The notes: a model not told the origin generated them from the sequence alone. A DNA stretch of 64,000 nucleotides from Plumapathes pennacea (GCA_964036295.1 OZ038472.1:4107501-4171500); one strand, 5' to 3'; counted from the stretch's first letter, positions 1-13,202 are shown. A program made the numbers and translations.

Positions 1-3000
1 AAAATACGAGAAATTGGTCAAAGTTGGGCAAGGAACATTCGGGTTCGTTTGGAATCACGAACTATGCTCTTCCGCCATCTTCTTTCGAAGTTTTCGTCGT
101 TTTAATTCCTTTCATCTGTGTTCACAGTGAAGTGTTCAAGGCAAGAAACAGGAAAAATCCTAAAGAGATCGTGGCACTCAAGAAGATTCTCATGGACAAC
201 GAAAAAGAAGGGGTAGTTAGATTTGACAATTGCATTTTCGTGTTCTCTATTGTGTTAGTGATGTACGTTACTGAACTCTCGGTGTTTTTGCACCATCGTT
301 CAGTTCCCCATCACCGCTCTGCGAGAGATTAAGATCCTACAACTCTTGAAGCACGAAAATGTTGTCAACTTGCTGGAAATCTGCCGAACCAAAGGTGAGG
401 AACGATATATCGCTGTAGCGTTAGATAATTTCGGTAATGGAACTTTCCGCCTATGATGTCATAACTGTGTGAGTCTGTATATTGCCTGCTGAGTCTCTTA
501 TAAACGCTGAAATGAATCATTAACTGGTAATGAGTTGGTCAGTCAACGTATTTAGTTCCCGAAGAGAGACACTGGAATGACACGTTTTGGCAGAGGTGTC
601 ATTAACAGATCTTTAACTGTTAGTGGTATCTTCTTTTCATACACATACACAACAGTCAATCCTGTTTTGTGCTTTGGAAGTTAATCCAACTTGGGTAACA
701 TGAGTACCAGTATGTGTTTGACCTGCATCAGTGCCAAAATAACTGAAATCCACAGTAAAATTTTATGTGGTAACTTGTCTTAGGCTGAACTAATCTCACT
801 CCTATCTAAGAAAAAGAAGTAAATAAAAGTTGTATTTCAGTTCAAGGAATGTGCTACAAATTATTAGATGGATTGGTCAGGAAACGTGATAACATTGTAT
901 TTAGAGTCCAGATTTGTATAAATTCCATTAGTGGCAATGGCTGTGTCAAGAAAACCATACTTTACTCTCACAAAATGATTCACAGACAAGAACTGCAAAG
1001 GGCTTGGGCATAACACTATACGGCAGTGTTGGCAGTTTGACTTGTTAGAGCAGTTTTTGGATGACTTTTAGAAAATTAAAGTTTCTACCACAACTCACTA
1101 GTTCCTTGCTCTCTGATTGGTCGATTCAACATGGTAAATAAGAGTCCAGACAACAATGCTGACGCCAGCATGTCACGTCACTGAAGAAGGGACCAATCAG
1201 CAGTGCAAGAAAATGCCATCACCATTTGCTTGCTTTTGTGAGAAAATTGCAATCAGGTTGTGCTTTTGTTTATGATTGGCCTATAATGCTATCAGACTTG
1301 TTTAGACCAATCCAAAAGTATAGCAAAATTAGTGCGAAACCAAAGCAGTCACACAGTATTACTTTTGACGGTCATCCAAAAATAGCTTTAACAAATCAAT
1401 GTACAGTGGAACCCCCTTAATACGACCACCAACGGGCCAAGAAGAAACTGGTTGTACTATGGGGTAGGGTCAAGTTTTGTAGCTGGCCTCTTTCAAACGA
1501 CATCATGACAGGTATGATGAAATTTCACTTCCGCTCAAAGCAATATTGAGATTGGAATTTTTTAACTGTATGAGGGCTGCTCTGTATTTTGAAATCACCG
1601 AAGGATAACATAGATGATAATGTTTGGAGTTTTGTTTCATTTGCTGGAAAAGAAACACTTTAGGAGCCGGGGAGTTTTTGATAAAATTTATACAGTATTT
1701 AATACAGTTGACTACAGTATGCTAATTGCAGACAACAGACAACATAACTAATATATTTGAAAATTAACATATTTCTGAGACAAACAAGCAGCTCTTGCTT
1801 TCAAGGCTTCTGTTAAAATAATAATAAAAAAAGAAATCGAAGGCTGACTTCGCTGACTGAGCAAAGCTGATTGAGTCAATTCTAATTGCGCTTTCCTTAG
1901 TTTGCTGTTGTTCTTCTAGAAAGTTGTCCCAGGGAATTTTGGAGTTTAGCTTCCACAAAAACTTGAAAATGCATCACTCTGCACTACACCTTGTCTGAAC
2001 TATAACAGACTCTGTGTGACAAAAGTTTTTTTAGTGGCCGGCGGACTAGTGATGTTCCGACACACAACCATGGTTCGTAAACAATAACCACCAAACAGAA
2101 AATAGAGAAGAATTTCGCATCCCGAAAGCCCACCTGAAGGGCGAGGGGATATCTGTGATTATCATATTTCTAGTAAAGGGAAGAGCCCATTGGGATTTCA
2201 AAAAGTGGTCCTTGGTCACATTAACAGGGTTTTCTGATAAGAAAATGATTGGGTGTTTGGTCGGGACAAAAAAAAGTGGTCGTAAGGTGGTCATATTAAC
2301 GAGGTGGTCATAAGGTGGGGTTCCACTGTACATGTAATCTAAGAATTGGTATGTAGTGTAGCAAATAGATGTTACATATAGATTAAACTGGGTATCCACA
2401 GTTCTGTGGTACTGTATAGAGCACTTTTTGGATGTTTGTCGAAAACCAATACCAAAGCAATCACAGAGCCAATCAGTGAGGCGAGTATAAACACATTTGA
2501 ATAATATTAGAATTACGAGCAAAACCAAGTAATTGCAATCTTGGTTTTTCTAACCAATCAGCAGTGTGAGAACACGCCATCGCCACTTGCTTTCATGCAT
2601 GAGAGTATCACTGTTTTATTTTTCAATTGGTTGTCCAAGAATGTTGCTGGACTTGTTAGGACCAATCTGAAAGCATAGCAAACACAAAACATAAGCAATC
2701 ACACAATTGCTTTCGACAGTCATGCGAAAATGGCTTTATGCATTAAAGGTTACAAAAGATAACTAACCTTCAAGCTGTTTGCAGCAGCTAAAGAGTTTCC
2801 TTCCTCAGATCCCAGTCCAGTAAGTATTACAGCAGGAAAGGGGGAATTATTGCTGTTTTGGGCACGCATTTGCTGCTGTCAAGAGACAGAATGGCTTGAT
2901 GCAATGCACATACTCTACCTGGCTGTGATGTGCATATTTCTTGCTGAGCATAAAACTTGGAGTGATATTGATAACGGTTTCCTCCTATTACAGTACCATG

Positions 3001-4287
3001 GATCCAGTTCTTTATTTCCTACTGTTTCATCTTTGTCTTGTGAACACACTGGTTTTTAAAAAATCTCAAAGGACCTCTCAACCACATTCTTGATCTCCCC
3101 AAAAGTCAAAACAATGTTAGTGATTCGTTTCCATATGAGTCATTTGAGAAGATTAGTTTTGTATGGCCTACTGTAAAAGCACCACTTACCTATTTTATCA
3201 TTGATTTATTGCATTGTTTATGTTGGGAACCAAATCTGGTATACTGTAAGACTTTTTACACATTTCTAGATGTAAGCAGGACATGAAATTGGCTGAGAGG
3301 GTTCCTAGTATTGTGCCACCACTGAATCCAGTGTGTTCTTAGTAATCAACATTTATCTAAAGTGCCCCTAGTATATGTTCAACTGTGGTTTTGAACACAC
3401 GTTTCTAATACTGGTGTGATTTCTATTTCATTACAGCTTCACCATTTAACCGTAACAAAGCCAGCATCTACCTAGTGTTTGAATTCTGTGAACATGATTT
3501 GGCTGGTCTATTAAGCAACACACAAGTGAAGTTCTCCCCACCCGAGATGAAGAAGCTCGTCCAGATGCTGCTCAATGCCCTGTACTTCATTCACAGTAAC
3601 AAAATCTTGCACAGAGACATGAAGGCTGCCAACGTTCTCATCACCAAAACTGGTGTGCTGAAGTTGGCCGACTTTGGCCTGGCGCGAGCTATACACATCA
3701 ACAAAGAGCAAAAACAGCGCTACACCAACCGAGTGGTGACACTCTGGTATCGACCCCCAGAATTACTCCTAGGGGAAAGAAACTATGGTCCTCCCATTGA
3801 CCTGTGGGGTGCAGGATGTATCATGGCTGAGTTGTGGACGAGGACGCCAATCATGCAGGGGAAGTCAGAGCAACATCAGCTTACTCTGATCAGTCACCTG
3901 TGTGGCACTATTAGCACAGAAGTTTGGCCAAGTGTTGATAAGTTGGACCTCTTTGACAAGATGGTCCTACCCTCTGGCCAGAAACGGCGAGTGAAGGAGC
4001 GCCTCCGAACATATGTCAAGGATCCTTTGGCACTTGACCTGATTGACAAGTTGCTGCACCTTGACCCAAGTCAACGGATTGATTCTGACTCTGCCCTGAA
4101 TCATGATCTCTTTTGGAGTGATCCTCTGCCCTGTGATCTCACACGCACTTTGGCTTTGCTCAACACGTCCAACTTTGAATTTCTAACACCACCTCGCCAG
4201 CGTGGTCAGGTAGCACAACCAGCAGCTAGGCCCGGTGGGAATCAGCCAAGTTTGGTTCAGAGTGGGACCTTTGATAGGGTGTTCTGA
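1..4287 (+). CDS. CDK9: Cyclin-dependent kinase 9 (P-TEFb kinase), 5' end outside window
   Basis: Catalytic subunit of P-TEFb; with cyclin T it phosphorylates the RNA polymerase II tail and pausing factors in the nucleus to release paused polymerase. Visible exons: 1-42 (glycine loop GQGTFG), 128-212, 304-394 and 3437-4287 (stop at 4285). Junctions are in frame with GT-AG sites. Landmarks: ALKK lysine, helix-C REIKIL, HRDMKAAN catalytic loop, DFG, and an activation loop reading YTNRVVTLWYRPPE that holds the Thr equivalent to human T186. The last exon carries about 280 residues, and the C terminus ends in FDRVF, like the family's ERVF. Only the first ~18 residues by comparison with human CDK9 are missing. 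The third intron is 3 kb and filled with repeats. Assignment to CDK9 rather than CDK12/13 rests on EICRTKASPFNRNKASIYLVFEF-type similarity (read across 381-3486) and the short tail. Confidence 0.95.
395..3436 (+). other. CDK9 intron 3, repeat-filled
   Basis: Starts gtgagg and ends ttacag. It holds a 925 bp pogo-like element (1404-2328) and two diverged copies of a repeat recognisable by 'ccaatcagcagtg' and 'catcgccacttgctt'-like words (about 1060-1400 and 2400-2745; a third relative lies at about 35640-35830). Short ORFs here show no protein similarity I recognise. Confidence 0.75.
1404..2328. mobile_element. Non-autonomous pogo/Tigger-like DNA element
   Basis: The left end TA-CAGTGGAACCCC and the right end GGGGTTCCACTG-TA are inverted repeats flanked by TA on both sides (1402-1403 and 2329-2330). 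TA duplication and CAGT-type ends are features of the pogo/Tigger branch of Tc1/mariner elements. Subterminal copies of 'gaccacc'/'ggtggtc' words strengthen the inverted structure. No transposase frame is visible, so it is a deletion derivative or MITE. Confidence 0.6.
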
Positions 4288-5640
4288 CTGTGATTACATA
4301 CAATGGGGATGTTACCCCAGTCTAGAAAAGTGAACTCTTAAAAATGTCGTTACAAAAAGAAAAAAAAACAGACTTAAAAAAAAAAGGAAAAAACAATGCA
4401 ATTAAAAAAAAAAAAATCAAAAATGCACCAAAACGAAAAAAAGCTGCCTCAGGAGGCATTAGAAGATCTTCCACAAGAATAGGTGGAAAAATACATGCAA
4501 AAAAAAAAAAAATGAAGGTCACTATCCTTTCAGTAATTTGAAAGACAATGTATTCTGTATAGGAGCAACTGCATAGTGAGTTTATAAAGAACAAGTATGA
4601 TGATACAGTAATGTGCAACTGGCAGTGTTATAGTTATGATTTGCTACTCTGTATTGGCATGTCATTTTTGGCACCAGAAATCCAATAATATTGGTGGTTA
4701 AAATGGGGAACATTTCTCAATATATCATTAGATGCACTTGTCAGTAAAGGAAAACAGTTGCTCTCTCTTGTTATGTTTGTTTTCTGTTTTTAGTACTTGT
4801 CAGCTGGCTGATAGTTTTTCTACAAGCGTTTTGTTACAATAGTCTGCTTTTGTTTAGTAGAGTAAGAACAGTCTTCTGCTTAGTTGTTTTAATATTATAT
4901 TATGGTACTGATGTTCATCTAAAACTGGTGGCTTCTTTGTTCTTAACCCTTTCACTCCCAAGAGTATGTGATCAAGTTCAATTTTTTCTTGTACTCTTAC
5001 ATTTCCTTCTTGAATGGTTGTGAGAATCATTTTAAATTTGGGATTGTAAGGGTTATAAATAGACAGATTTTGATGCACAAGCCAGCTTGACTTTAGTCAC
5101 TGTGAGACATGTCAAATTGAATACTTTGTCTCATAGTTATACATAATTGCCAAACTCGTTCCAGAATTTTAGATGCTTGCGATGCTACTGGATAGTAAAT
5201 ATTCATCCAATGCATATAATCATGTTTACAAATTATAATAATATTGTTAGGTTTTCAGTCAATGATAATAATTCTAGAAAAAACTGATGTGAGCCAGCTT
5301 GAAAAGGATGCTTTCTTATGGCTATTACTTTGTTTCTATCAATCTAATGTTTCAGAACCAGTTTGAATGCCATAAGCCTACACAGTGTCCATACAACCTT
5401 GCAAAATATTTTGTTGGTTTGATTACTGCTTTATAGCATATACATGTAATCTTGTATTGTAGTATGTATTTATTCAAAATAGTTTGTTCACATCCGGTAG
5501 TAACAGACACATCCAGACATGCTGGATAAATCATTTTCAGAGAAGCCTATTTAATGTACATTGCTGTGCAGTCTCTTGGAATAATATATTTTCTTTGATA
5601 ATCATTGTTGTCATACGAAAAGAAACAATAAAAGTACTAA
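4288..5640 (+). other. CDK9 3' UTR with candidate polyA signal
   Basis: A-rich, non-coding sequence after the CDK9 stop. The first clear AATAAA on this strand is at 5627-5632, giving a 3' UTR of about 1.35 kb if it is used. A piggyBac-like MITE copy lies inside at 4943-5055. The Lys-rich and Phe-rich short frames at 4322-4618 are products of A-runs, not genes. Confidence 0.5.
4943..5055. mobile_element. piggyBac-like MITE copy (short form) in CDK9 3' UTR
   Basis: It begins TTAACCCTTTCACTCCCAAG, runs through 'gatcaagttcaattttt' and 'cttgaatggttgtgagaat', and ends in 'gtaagggtta'. These are the shared words of the family whose full copies are at 27368-27578, 43226-43419 and 46974-47185. If transcribed it places the repeat in the mature CDK9 message. 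Confidence 0.7.
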
Positions 5641-6483
5641 AACTGTATTTGCTGTTTGTTTTTTCTAGGCTTGCTGGCCCAGCCTTTCATTACCAACAGT
5701 AATACTAGAAGTAGTGACAATAGTAGGAGCCTGCTAGGGTTGGTGGTGGGAACTCCCTGTGATCGACTACATGGGGATGCTTTGTTTGCTTGCCTCTGGT
5801 ATTAAAAGTGTATAAAAAAGAGCTTTTAAAAACTCGTCCCTTGACTGAGAAGTTCACAAAAGTGATTTTTCTGCTCAGGGCATAAAAAGGATGCAAAAGT
5901 TTACAGGTATATGAAAGGGTCATTATTTCAACCCTAGAATTGTATTTGGATGGATAAGGGGTTTGAAGCCTGGGTGGAGCTTTGCCATATAAGAATATTA
6001 TTCAAGTGCTACACGGGTAGATAAGCGTGTGAGGCTTTCGAACAGAGGGAGCCAGAAGGCTAGGGTGAGGGGGGTGGGGGTCTCCGGTGCAAACACGAGG
6101 GGAATGGGGAAAGATATTGCCTGAGTGGTCAGTAGTAGCATTAGTACCAGCAGTACTGATAGTATTGCATCCGACCAACAAAAGATATTTCAGCACGCAT
6201 TTTCATATACGATTTTTTGCATATTGCTATTCCACGATCACAATAAATCTGTCTATTCTTAGCACAAAAATGCCGGCGGAGGAGTCTGGGCAAGAGGTTG
6301 GTGGGCCTGCTGACCAATCAGCGGTTACCCTTTCGAGGCTCTGTTGACAAAATGGCGGACATGTTTAGGTTTGAACTGACGCCAAGATTTCGCCTAAATC
6401 TGCATCGTTAGCGACAATATATTATGAACAGGGACTTGACATAACCTCGAATATACTTTGGTGAAAGTTTCACGCCGTTGGCA
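5641..6483. other. Intergenic, no gene recognised
   Basis: Contains G-rich spacer (about 6060-6080) and 'atggcggac' at 6352, which opens only a 19-codon frame. No protein similarity recognised. Confidence 0.5.
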
Positions 6484-9400
6484 ATGGCTCAAGCAAAGAA
6501 AATAGTCGCTCTTGAGCTCGCTGAGCAAGCACGAGGACGGACCAAGGGTAACAGCGAAAACGGATCCTCACTGAAGTAAAGGTGAGTTTGTTCTTGACAT
6601 TTTCCCATTCTATATTTCTGGCATAGTTAATCACTCTTGGGAGCGAAAGGGTAAAAAGCTACTTTCTGTAAGAATCGATCAAACGGCCGGCACATATTAT
6701 ATAATAATACATGTACGAGCGATCACAAAATTGATTCTCCTCAGATCAGTTTTGTGTCTGAACAAACTTTAGGCAGGAGCAAACCAGGGCTTAGTTTGTT
6801 TTCAATAATACTGAATTATGGTCGGAAATTTTGAAAATCTGTATTAGCCTCCCTCAGAACCGACTCTTGTAAACGTGACATTTATCCAAGGATAAATAAC
6901 CTGTAACATTCGGGAATTTTACTGAATATTACTAGACAGCGGCAAGGCCGCTGAAAACAATTCCATGGCATCTGCTAAGAAGACATAGCACAATGATAGA
7001 TAATGCGTAGTGTGCATTTTATACTCATCGGCTTCAGTCTGCTGTATTTTCTGCAACACTGAATTAATTTAAAGTTCCCCATTTTTCAAAGGCATGCACT
7101 TTGTCAAAACCAAAAATGATGTGCGCACCTTGTCGGAACGACTCCAAGGAGGCCAGTACACACAACTTCAGTTCGAAGAGATTTTTTGACAACGTTTTTC
7201 ATACTGTATACTCTGAGTTCAGTTGGCAATCATCTGGATAGAATGGCATCAATTTTGGCATAATTAGTCACACAAAAAGATGGAATTATCCTTCATCCCA
7301 ACCAAACCGAATCTGAAAAAGATTCTTGTGAAAGTCTAGCACTAACTGAAATAACTGAAAGTTGCAGACAATTATTATTATCTTATCTATTAAAGTAAAG
7401 ATCTCTGGATCTAAAGGCTGCAATTCACACATACAGTACAAGAATATATATTCTTGTATTGTATGTGTGAAACTTCCTTCGTCTATAAACTGCGCTGAAC
7501 AGTCATGAAAAAGTGCCAGCGACTACAGGATCATAGAACATAATATCTAATTGCCTTACAGTTTATCATTTAAGGAACATTCAAATGACAGAGACTGTGT
7601 TTTTCTTCGTTCTTTCACCACTACTGCACTGACCTCGTCATTGCCTATTTCAGTGGCAACACGAACAGTGTCAGAGGTAGACCTGATCAAACCCACAGGT
7701 ACAGTTTGAAAAAAACCCTAGCCGATACACTGTCATTTTTCTTCCAATAATGAAAGATATATATTTCCTTGTGCTCTCGCGTCACAAGCAGGGTGCAGCT
7801 TCAGATAGCTGTAAGACATTTTCATAAACGAAAAATGGATGAACCAGAAGAAAATGTGATAAATTAATTCTCTATAGAAACAACGATTGTTTTCAGTGGC
7901 AACTGTAGTTGCTATGCGTGGCACATGATCTGTGATATCAGCTACAAGTTAAAAAAATATAAAAAATGCTTGACTTGATATTGTATAGCAACTACAGTGT
8001 AATATAACTTTTTCAGTGCCATGGATTTGCAGAATTGTTTATAGTCTGTAGGTCTAATTCTTCGACACACTTTATCACATAATATTTTGAAACTTCACAT
8101 TTTTAGTATCCTACAGTACGTACAATTTGACTACAAAAAATAACAAAGACAATAATTGTAGCTACTGTATGACTGCGCATGAGATTGTCAGATAACTTTA
8201 AAGTTCTTCATTTTACCCTTTCTAAACACTATTATTTGGTGCTTTATTTATCAAAAGGTAACAATAGTCTGGGCTTCCCCTCACAGCACAAGTATTTTCA
8301 CTTGTGCCCTGAAAGGGCAACAGTCAAGTCATAGTTTGCACACTCCAGGGTTAATAGGGGAAATCGGATTCTGTTTGAGATAGTGAGGAGTTCAAGATAC
8401 AGTAGTGGGGATTCTACTTTGTACCAGCTACTGTAAATGATCAAAACCATGAAGATCCTGTTAGACTTTTTTTTTTTTTTTTTCTGGGCACAAGAATCCT
8501 GATATTTCATTCTACAAGGATCCTGTCAGGATCTTCAAAGGATCATAAAAGCATCTTCATTTTGTTTTCATTTTGGTATTCAAATATATAAACCAAGAGA
8601 GAAAGTGTTGAACAATTTGAGTTTTTTCGCAAATTTGGAGCTCTTGTCTCAGTCCCTGTCAGTCGCAAATGTGGCACACCTTCCCTGGAAATAACTCCTT
8701 CATAGCAAACACCCACAATTTAACAGGATGTGTTATACCATTGCATATGCTGTACAGGGCTTCTGATATTATGTGATGATGCAATTTAGCATAGCTGGCT
8801 ACAAATCGCATCCGATCACATAATTCATGAAATTTATACAATTCGAAAAATGTCACACTTTTGTGAACAAAGTAAACAATAAATTCTTACCTTCACTAAA
8901 GCTTCTGCAACTAAACATAATGTCTGAGGGTGATTTACCTGCTAAAAATCCTTCGAAAACCTCAGTCTGCAGCCTTTGATTTGCTATAATTTGCTGCATA
9001 CTGGCCCTAAAAGTGTTGCATAGTTTCCCATTTTTCCCCACGTCCTATCGGCTGGCCTGACTGTATGGTTGATGGCTACAGGCAAAAATACTGGGGCTGT
9101 GAGTGGTACTGTAGGTAAAATAAATTGCCCAGACTTTAGTTGTGATATTATAACAAAAAAAGGACCAAAATGATCTTCAGGAAGTCAAGTTATGAAGTTT
9201 AATTAAAGCTGTCATACATCAGCTATCAGAATATATGTACAGTACATCTGCCTTTGTTTGTTTTTTTGTGGTCAAATTAGGATACGAAAAAATGGTACTT
9301 CCTCACCTAAATTTATCTCTTTCTGCAGATGAAATAGTTTTGAGATGTTACATAATATACAGTATGTGATAAATTGTTGAAGAAATACATGTACATTTAA

Positions 9401-10847
9401 GAAATGGCCTGAAACAGGCTCAAAAAAATATAACTGACCAGTGCTCGACATTAAGGTTTTAGGTTGGTTGCCCTTTGGACTGTAGATTGACTTCAAGCAA
9501 TAGAAAGTTTATAGTTTCTAGTTGCCCGGCCCAGAATTTACCTGCCCGACCAAAAGTTTTGGTTGCTCCGGGCAAGCGGGCAACCGTTAATGTCGAGCAC
9601 TGCTGACTCATAAAAATACTTTGCCACATTGCAATCCTTCCCGTGTAAGAACCCCTTTTCTATTTTCTACATAATATCCAGAAGCACTCTTTATGAAAAC
9701 TAACTTTACTTCATTTTGCTTCTTACAAAGTATGAAAAATATGAGGATGAAAAATACTAGTTACTTAGTTTTTGTGGTCAAGTTAGGATATAAAAATCCA
9801 AATATGGTACTTTGTCATCTAAATTATCTCATGCTGCAGATTAAATAGTTTCGAGATGTTACATGTACTGTACAGTATGTAATATAAATTGTCAAAGAAA
9901 TGCATGTACATTTAAGCAATGGCCTGAACGGTCTCGGAAAACTATAACCAACTCGTAAAATACTCCGCCGTGTTGCAATCCTTCTTGTGTAATAACCCCT
10001 TTCTATTTTCTATATAATATCCAGAAAGCACTACTTTACGTACTTCATTTCGCTTCTTACTAAGCCTTACTAATATGAGGATGAAAAAGTACTAGGAAAA
10101 CCTGTGTGTTTCGACTTGTGCTGGATTTTGATCAATTCTTACACAGACGTTTGCTCTTAAAATGGCACATACATGTATTGCAAAGCCTGCGTGTACAGCG
10201 AGATTACTTGTAACAAAGTGCAAGGGACTGGGAAAATGTGTTTGTTAATAAAAGTAATGGGCAGAAACCCTATTGTATAACAAATTTGTTGGAAATCGAC
10301 CAAGTCTTCCTTGCATGACTGTGGCTAATAATAATTATTTGGCCTTAAAATCAAACAGTGTTAGGGAAGGTGGGCTGGCAACCTTTCTCTTTAAAATACC
10401 TTCCTGGGGTTGAAATAGTGACCATCTTATATACCTTTAGAAAACAAATCCTCCCTTTTTATACCTCTTAACAGGGGAAACAAAAAAAAAAAAAAAAAAA
10501 AAAAGCTGCACGCGACAGCACGATATTTGCGAAGACCTCGGTACGAAGGGAGGCACGAGTTTTAGAATCCCTATAGAACGCCAATACGATTTTCTTTATT
10601 TAATCCAGCCTTTACTACCGACCCTTTAAAATACCAAAACCCTTTTTTGTACTTGGGGCTTGCTATATGTCAACTCGAAAAGTCATTTTTTCTTGTTGTT
10701 CAAGGTAAAATACACTGTAGCACGAAGTGATGACAAAAGCGTTAACATTTTCCGATCTTCATTTCAGGCCTATCCGCCAGTGAAGCCACTCGCTCAGTCC
10801 TCCAACAGCGCTCCAACGTCACGGCATTCCCTCCCCTTCCCCCCACG
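6484..10847 (+). CDS. Candidate two-exon transcript of unknown function (weak)
   Basis: An ATG at 6484 opens 21 codons beginning MAQAKKIVALELAEQ. A possible donor after 6547 (g|gtaaca) joins in frame to a well-formed exon at 10768-10847 (acceptor ttcatttcag, donor gtgagt), adding GLSASEATRSV and ending FPPLPPT in phase 0. A stronger donor at 6580 (aaag|gtgagt) would instead leave a 31-codon ORF ending in TAA, which would suit a 5' leader or a non-coding RNA. No later exon was found before TYW3. The family is not recognised. The evidence is splice-site quality and frame coherence only. Confidence 0.2.
7424..7471. repeat. 48 bp near-perfect palindrome
   Basis: The sequence runs from TTCACACATAC to GTATGTGTGAA about a centre of AGAATATATATTCT. 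The arms differ at a single position pair, so it can form a long hairpin or cruciform. No known motif is identified. Confidence 0.85.
9269..10095. repeat. Diverged tandem duplication, one copy carrying an insertion
   Basis: About 9269-9760 and 9770-10095 share the same order of words: 'ggtcaaRttaggata', 'atggtactt', 'gcagatKaaatagtt', 'gagatgttac', 'acatttaagMaatggcctgaa', 'cctttctattttcta', 'ataatatccaga' and 'aatatgaggatgaaaaa'. The first copy is longer because a 164 bp MITE sits in it. Both copies also include the 3' half of the 350 bp dispersed family seen at 55489-55846. Confidence 0.8.
9439..9602. mobile_element. 164 bp MITE with 16 bp perfect ends and 5 bp target duplication
   Basis: The left end CAGTGCTCGACATTAA (9439-9454) is the exact reverse complement of the right end TTAATGTCGAGCACTG (9587-9602). 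CTGAC lies directly before (9434-9438) and directly after (9603-9607), a 5 bp target-site duplication. The interior repeats 'gcccg' words and has no ORF. The superfamily is not assigned. Confidence 0.88.
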
Positions 10848-12584
10848 GTGAGTTTGTGTACGAATCTGTGACGTAATTGAAGCATGCAAGAATTTTTACA
10901 CCTTTCTCTTCTGTATATCATTATTTCCACGTTGTTGTCGAATGTCGAAGTATTCGGTACGCTTCGTGTTCATTCCTGTTGTTTGTTTTGCCCTGGAAAT
11001 GGGTTAGCTGACCGAACGTGTTCTTTGACTTTGGGGCAAGATGAAGTGGCAGAATAGACGGCACTGGAATGGACTGCAGTGGACTACCATGGATAGTAAC
11101 AAGCAATGGTTCCTGCAAGGACACAAGCACTAGACTACTGCAAAGTAGGGCTTACTACTGTGATTAATTTGATACATATATATCGAGGCTGATCGATACC
11201 ATGCATTTCCGTACTGATAAAACTACCGACTATATTTCTGTCAACAAATTGGATCTTTATTTTTCAAAACGGAGCTTCGCGTCGTTTCTTGAAGTAAACA
11301 AATTGCTCATCTCCAGAGCAGTTATTTTATGATGCATGGAACCTATCAGCCTTGTATATTTGTTATTGCATGAGTCGAGGTCTTTCGATAACTTTTCGGG
11401 AATCGCGTTCTTCTCGTGTCAGAAGATTTCGTCAGTTTGATTTGGCTCAAACGGACATTGTTGAGGAGTCAGTGCTTCAAGTATATGTTCTATCGAGACA
11501 CCTCATTTCGTAGTTAGCCAAGCTTACTTTAAATGACTGCAAACAAGCCGTTACTGAAAAGAACAAGAGAGTTTTTCAAACGGAGATTTTCTACGCGAAC
11601 GGGCTTAATCGCGAAATAATGAATTATTTTTATACTATGCAAATCAATTTAGCCATGCACAACTGCAAACCCGCGAGATTCAAAGTCATTTTTCTGAAGG
11701 AAAATTTTAAAGTCGACATTAACTCGGTTTCGATTTACAAGTCACAGGGCTTGAAAATTTCTCGCCAGTGAGTTTTTTTTTTTTTTTTTTTTTTTTTGGA
11801 GCAAACGTTTTCCTTGGAGACCAAACACGTGATACTCAATCTATTGTTTCTGAACAAAATTATTCATCCCTTTTGTATCTCGAGTTCGGCGCAATCACAA
11901 ATATCAAGCGCGAAATGTAAATGTATCATCCGATAATGTACGGTACACTGGAAATGCCCGTTTAGAAGAATATGTAAATACAGAGTAACTGAGCTAGAGT
12001 GTCTGATTTAATATCCAAATGCAAGTTGAGAGAACGTGTCTTTCTTTTTTATACGAAACGGTTTCTCGTGCGATTTTTTTCTTGCGAAATAAATATAAAA
12101 CATTGACGCATCTTTTTATCGTGTCCAATTTAGCGTCAACGGTATTGCAGTCATTTTTAGTGTGCTTGATCTTTGCAAGTATTGGGATATGGTTGTTGAA
12201 AATTTAATCGCAAATTTCAAATGGAACTTTGCGATGCTGAAATAGGAACGAGAAAGCTATAGGGCAAGTTTTATCTCGGCAAATCTCAAATGGAAATTTG
12301 CGTTCGAAATAGGAATCTTGCTCAATTGGCTACTTGAAAATTTCAATTGGAACTTTGCGGTGATCAATTGGAACGTTGTTTTACTAATTGAACAGATTTT
12401 CTTTACATTTTGACTTCGGGTTTTCAGGCTAAATAACAGCCATATGAACAATTTGGTGCGAAGCTGAAACTTTTATTCTACCTTGATGATTTCTAGTGAT
12501 TCAACAACCATGTCCCATATTGTGCGTGTCTATTAGAAGCAAGGGAATACTTTCCCTCCTTATTTCAAAAAGGATTTGGAACGG

Positions 12585-12779
12585 GAGGCTCTGAGAAACG
12601 TCTTTCATGTTGGCTCCGACATTCTTGATTTGGCTGAAGACTTGTGCAAACTTCATGCGCGGAATTTTTCATGAACGGACGCAATGCAAAAGATTATTTT
12701 GCCTCAAAACATTGTTGAATCAACCAATTTTCAACAACCTTTTCCTTCGCGTTATCAGCTTTCCGTTTCTCAGAGCCTC
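12585..12779. mobile_element. Small inverted-repeat element (MITE)
   Basis: GAGGCTCTGAGAAACG at 12585-12600 is repeated exactly inverted at 12764-12779. It is 195 bp long with no ORF. Target duplication is unclear, so class unassigned. Confidence 0.55.
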
Positions 12780-13202
12780 TCCTTCAATTTACTTTGCTTA
12801 ACTACTTGGTTCGCGGATGGGCTTTGAAGTAGTAATAGTAATAGTGGTTGTAACAGTGTAGTAGTACTCTTGTACTACTACAGAATTAGTACAACTCTAT
12901 TACTCTTGCTGTTTCAAAGTCTGATCATTAACCTCATTAGGTAAGCAAAAAAATTTGACTATAACTGGTGCCATCCGCTAACCCCGACCAACCTCCCCTA
13001 CCGGAAAATTTACTTATATACACTCTGAATGTGACGTCAATAAAGTTTGAAAAGCATTATGGTCTTATGTCATCTTTAATTATAAAACAGGTTTTGCAGG
13101 TTACCCTGCATATTACATATTCATTTACATCATATCCCCCTCCCCCACCCCCACAGATGTCTTTATTAAGCACATCATTCAACAGAAATATAAAATACAC
13201 GC

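Larger units (their letters stand above)
6582..10767. other. Spacer or intron rich in repeats
   Basis: No credible coding exon seen. Holds a fragment of the piggyBac-like family ('actcttgggagcgaaagggt', about 6632-6651), a 48 bp palindrome (7424-7471), a diverged tandem duplication (9269-10095) and a MITE nested in it (9439-9602). Poly-A at 10481-10503. Confidence 0.6.
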
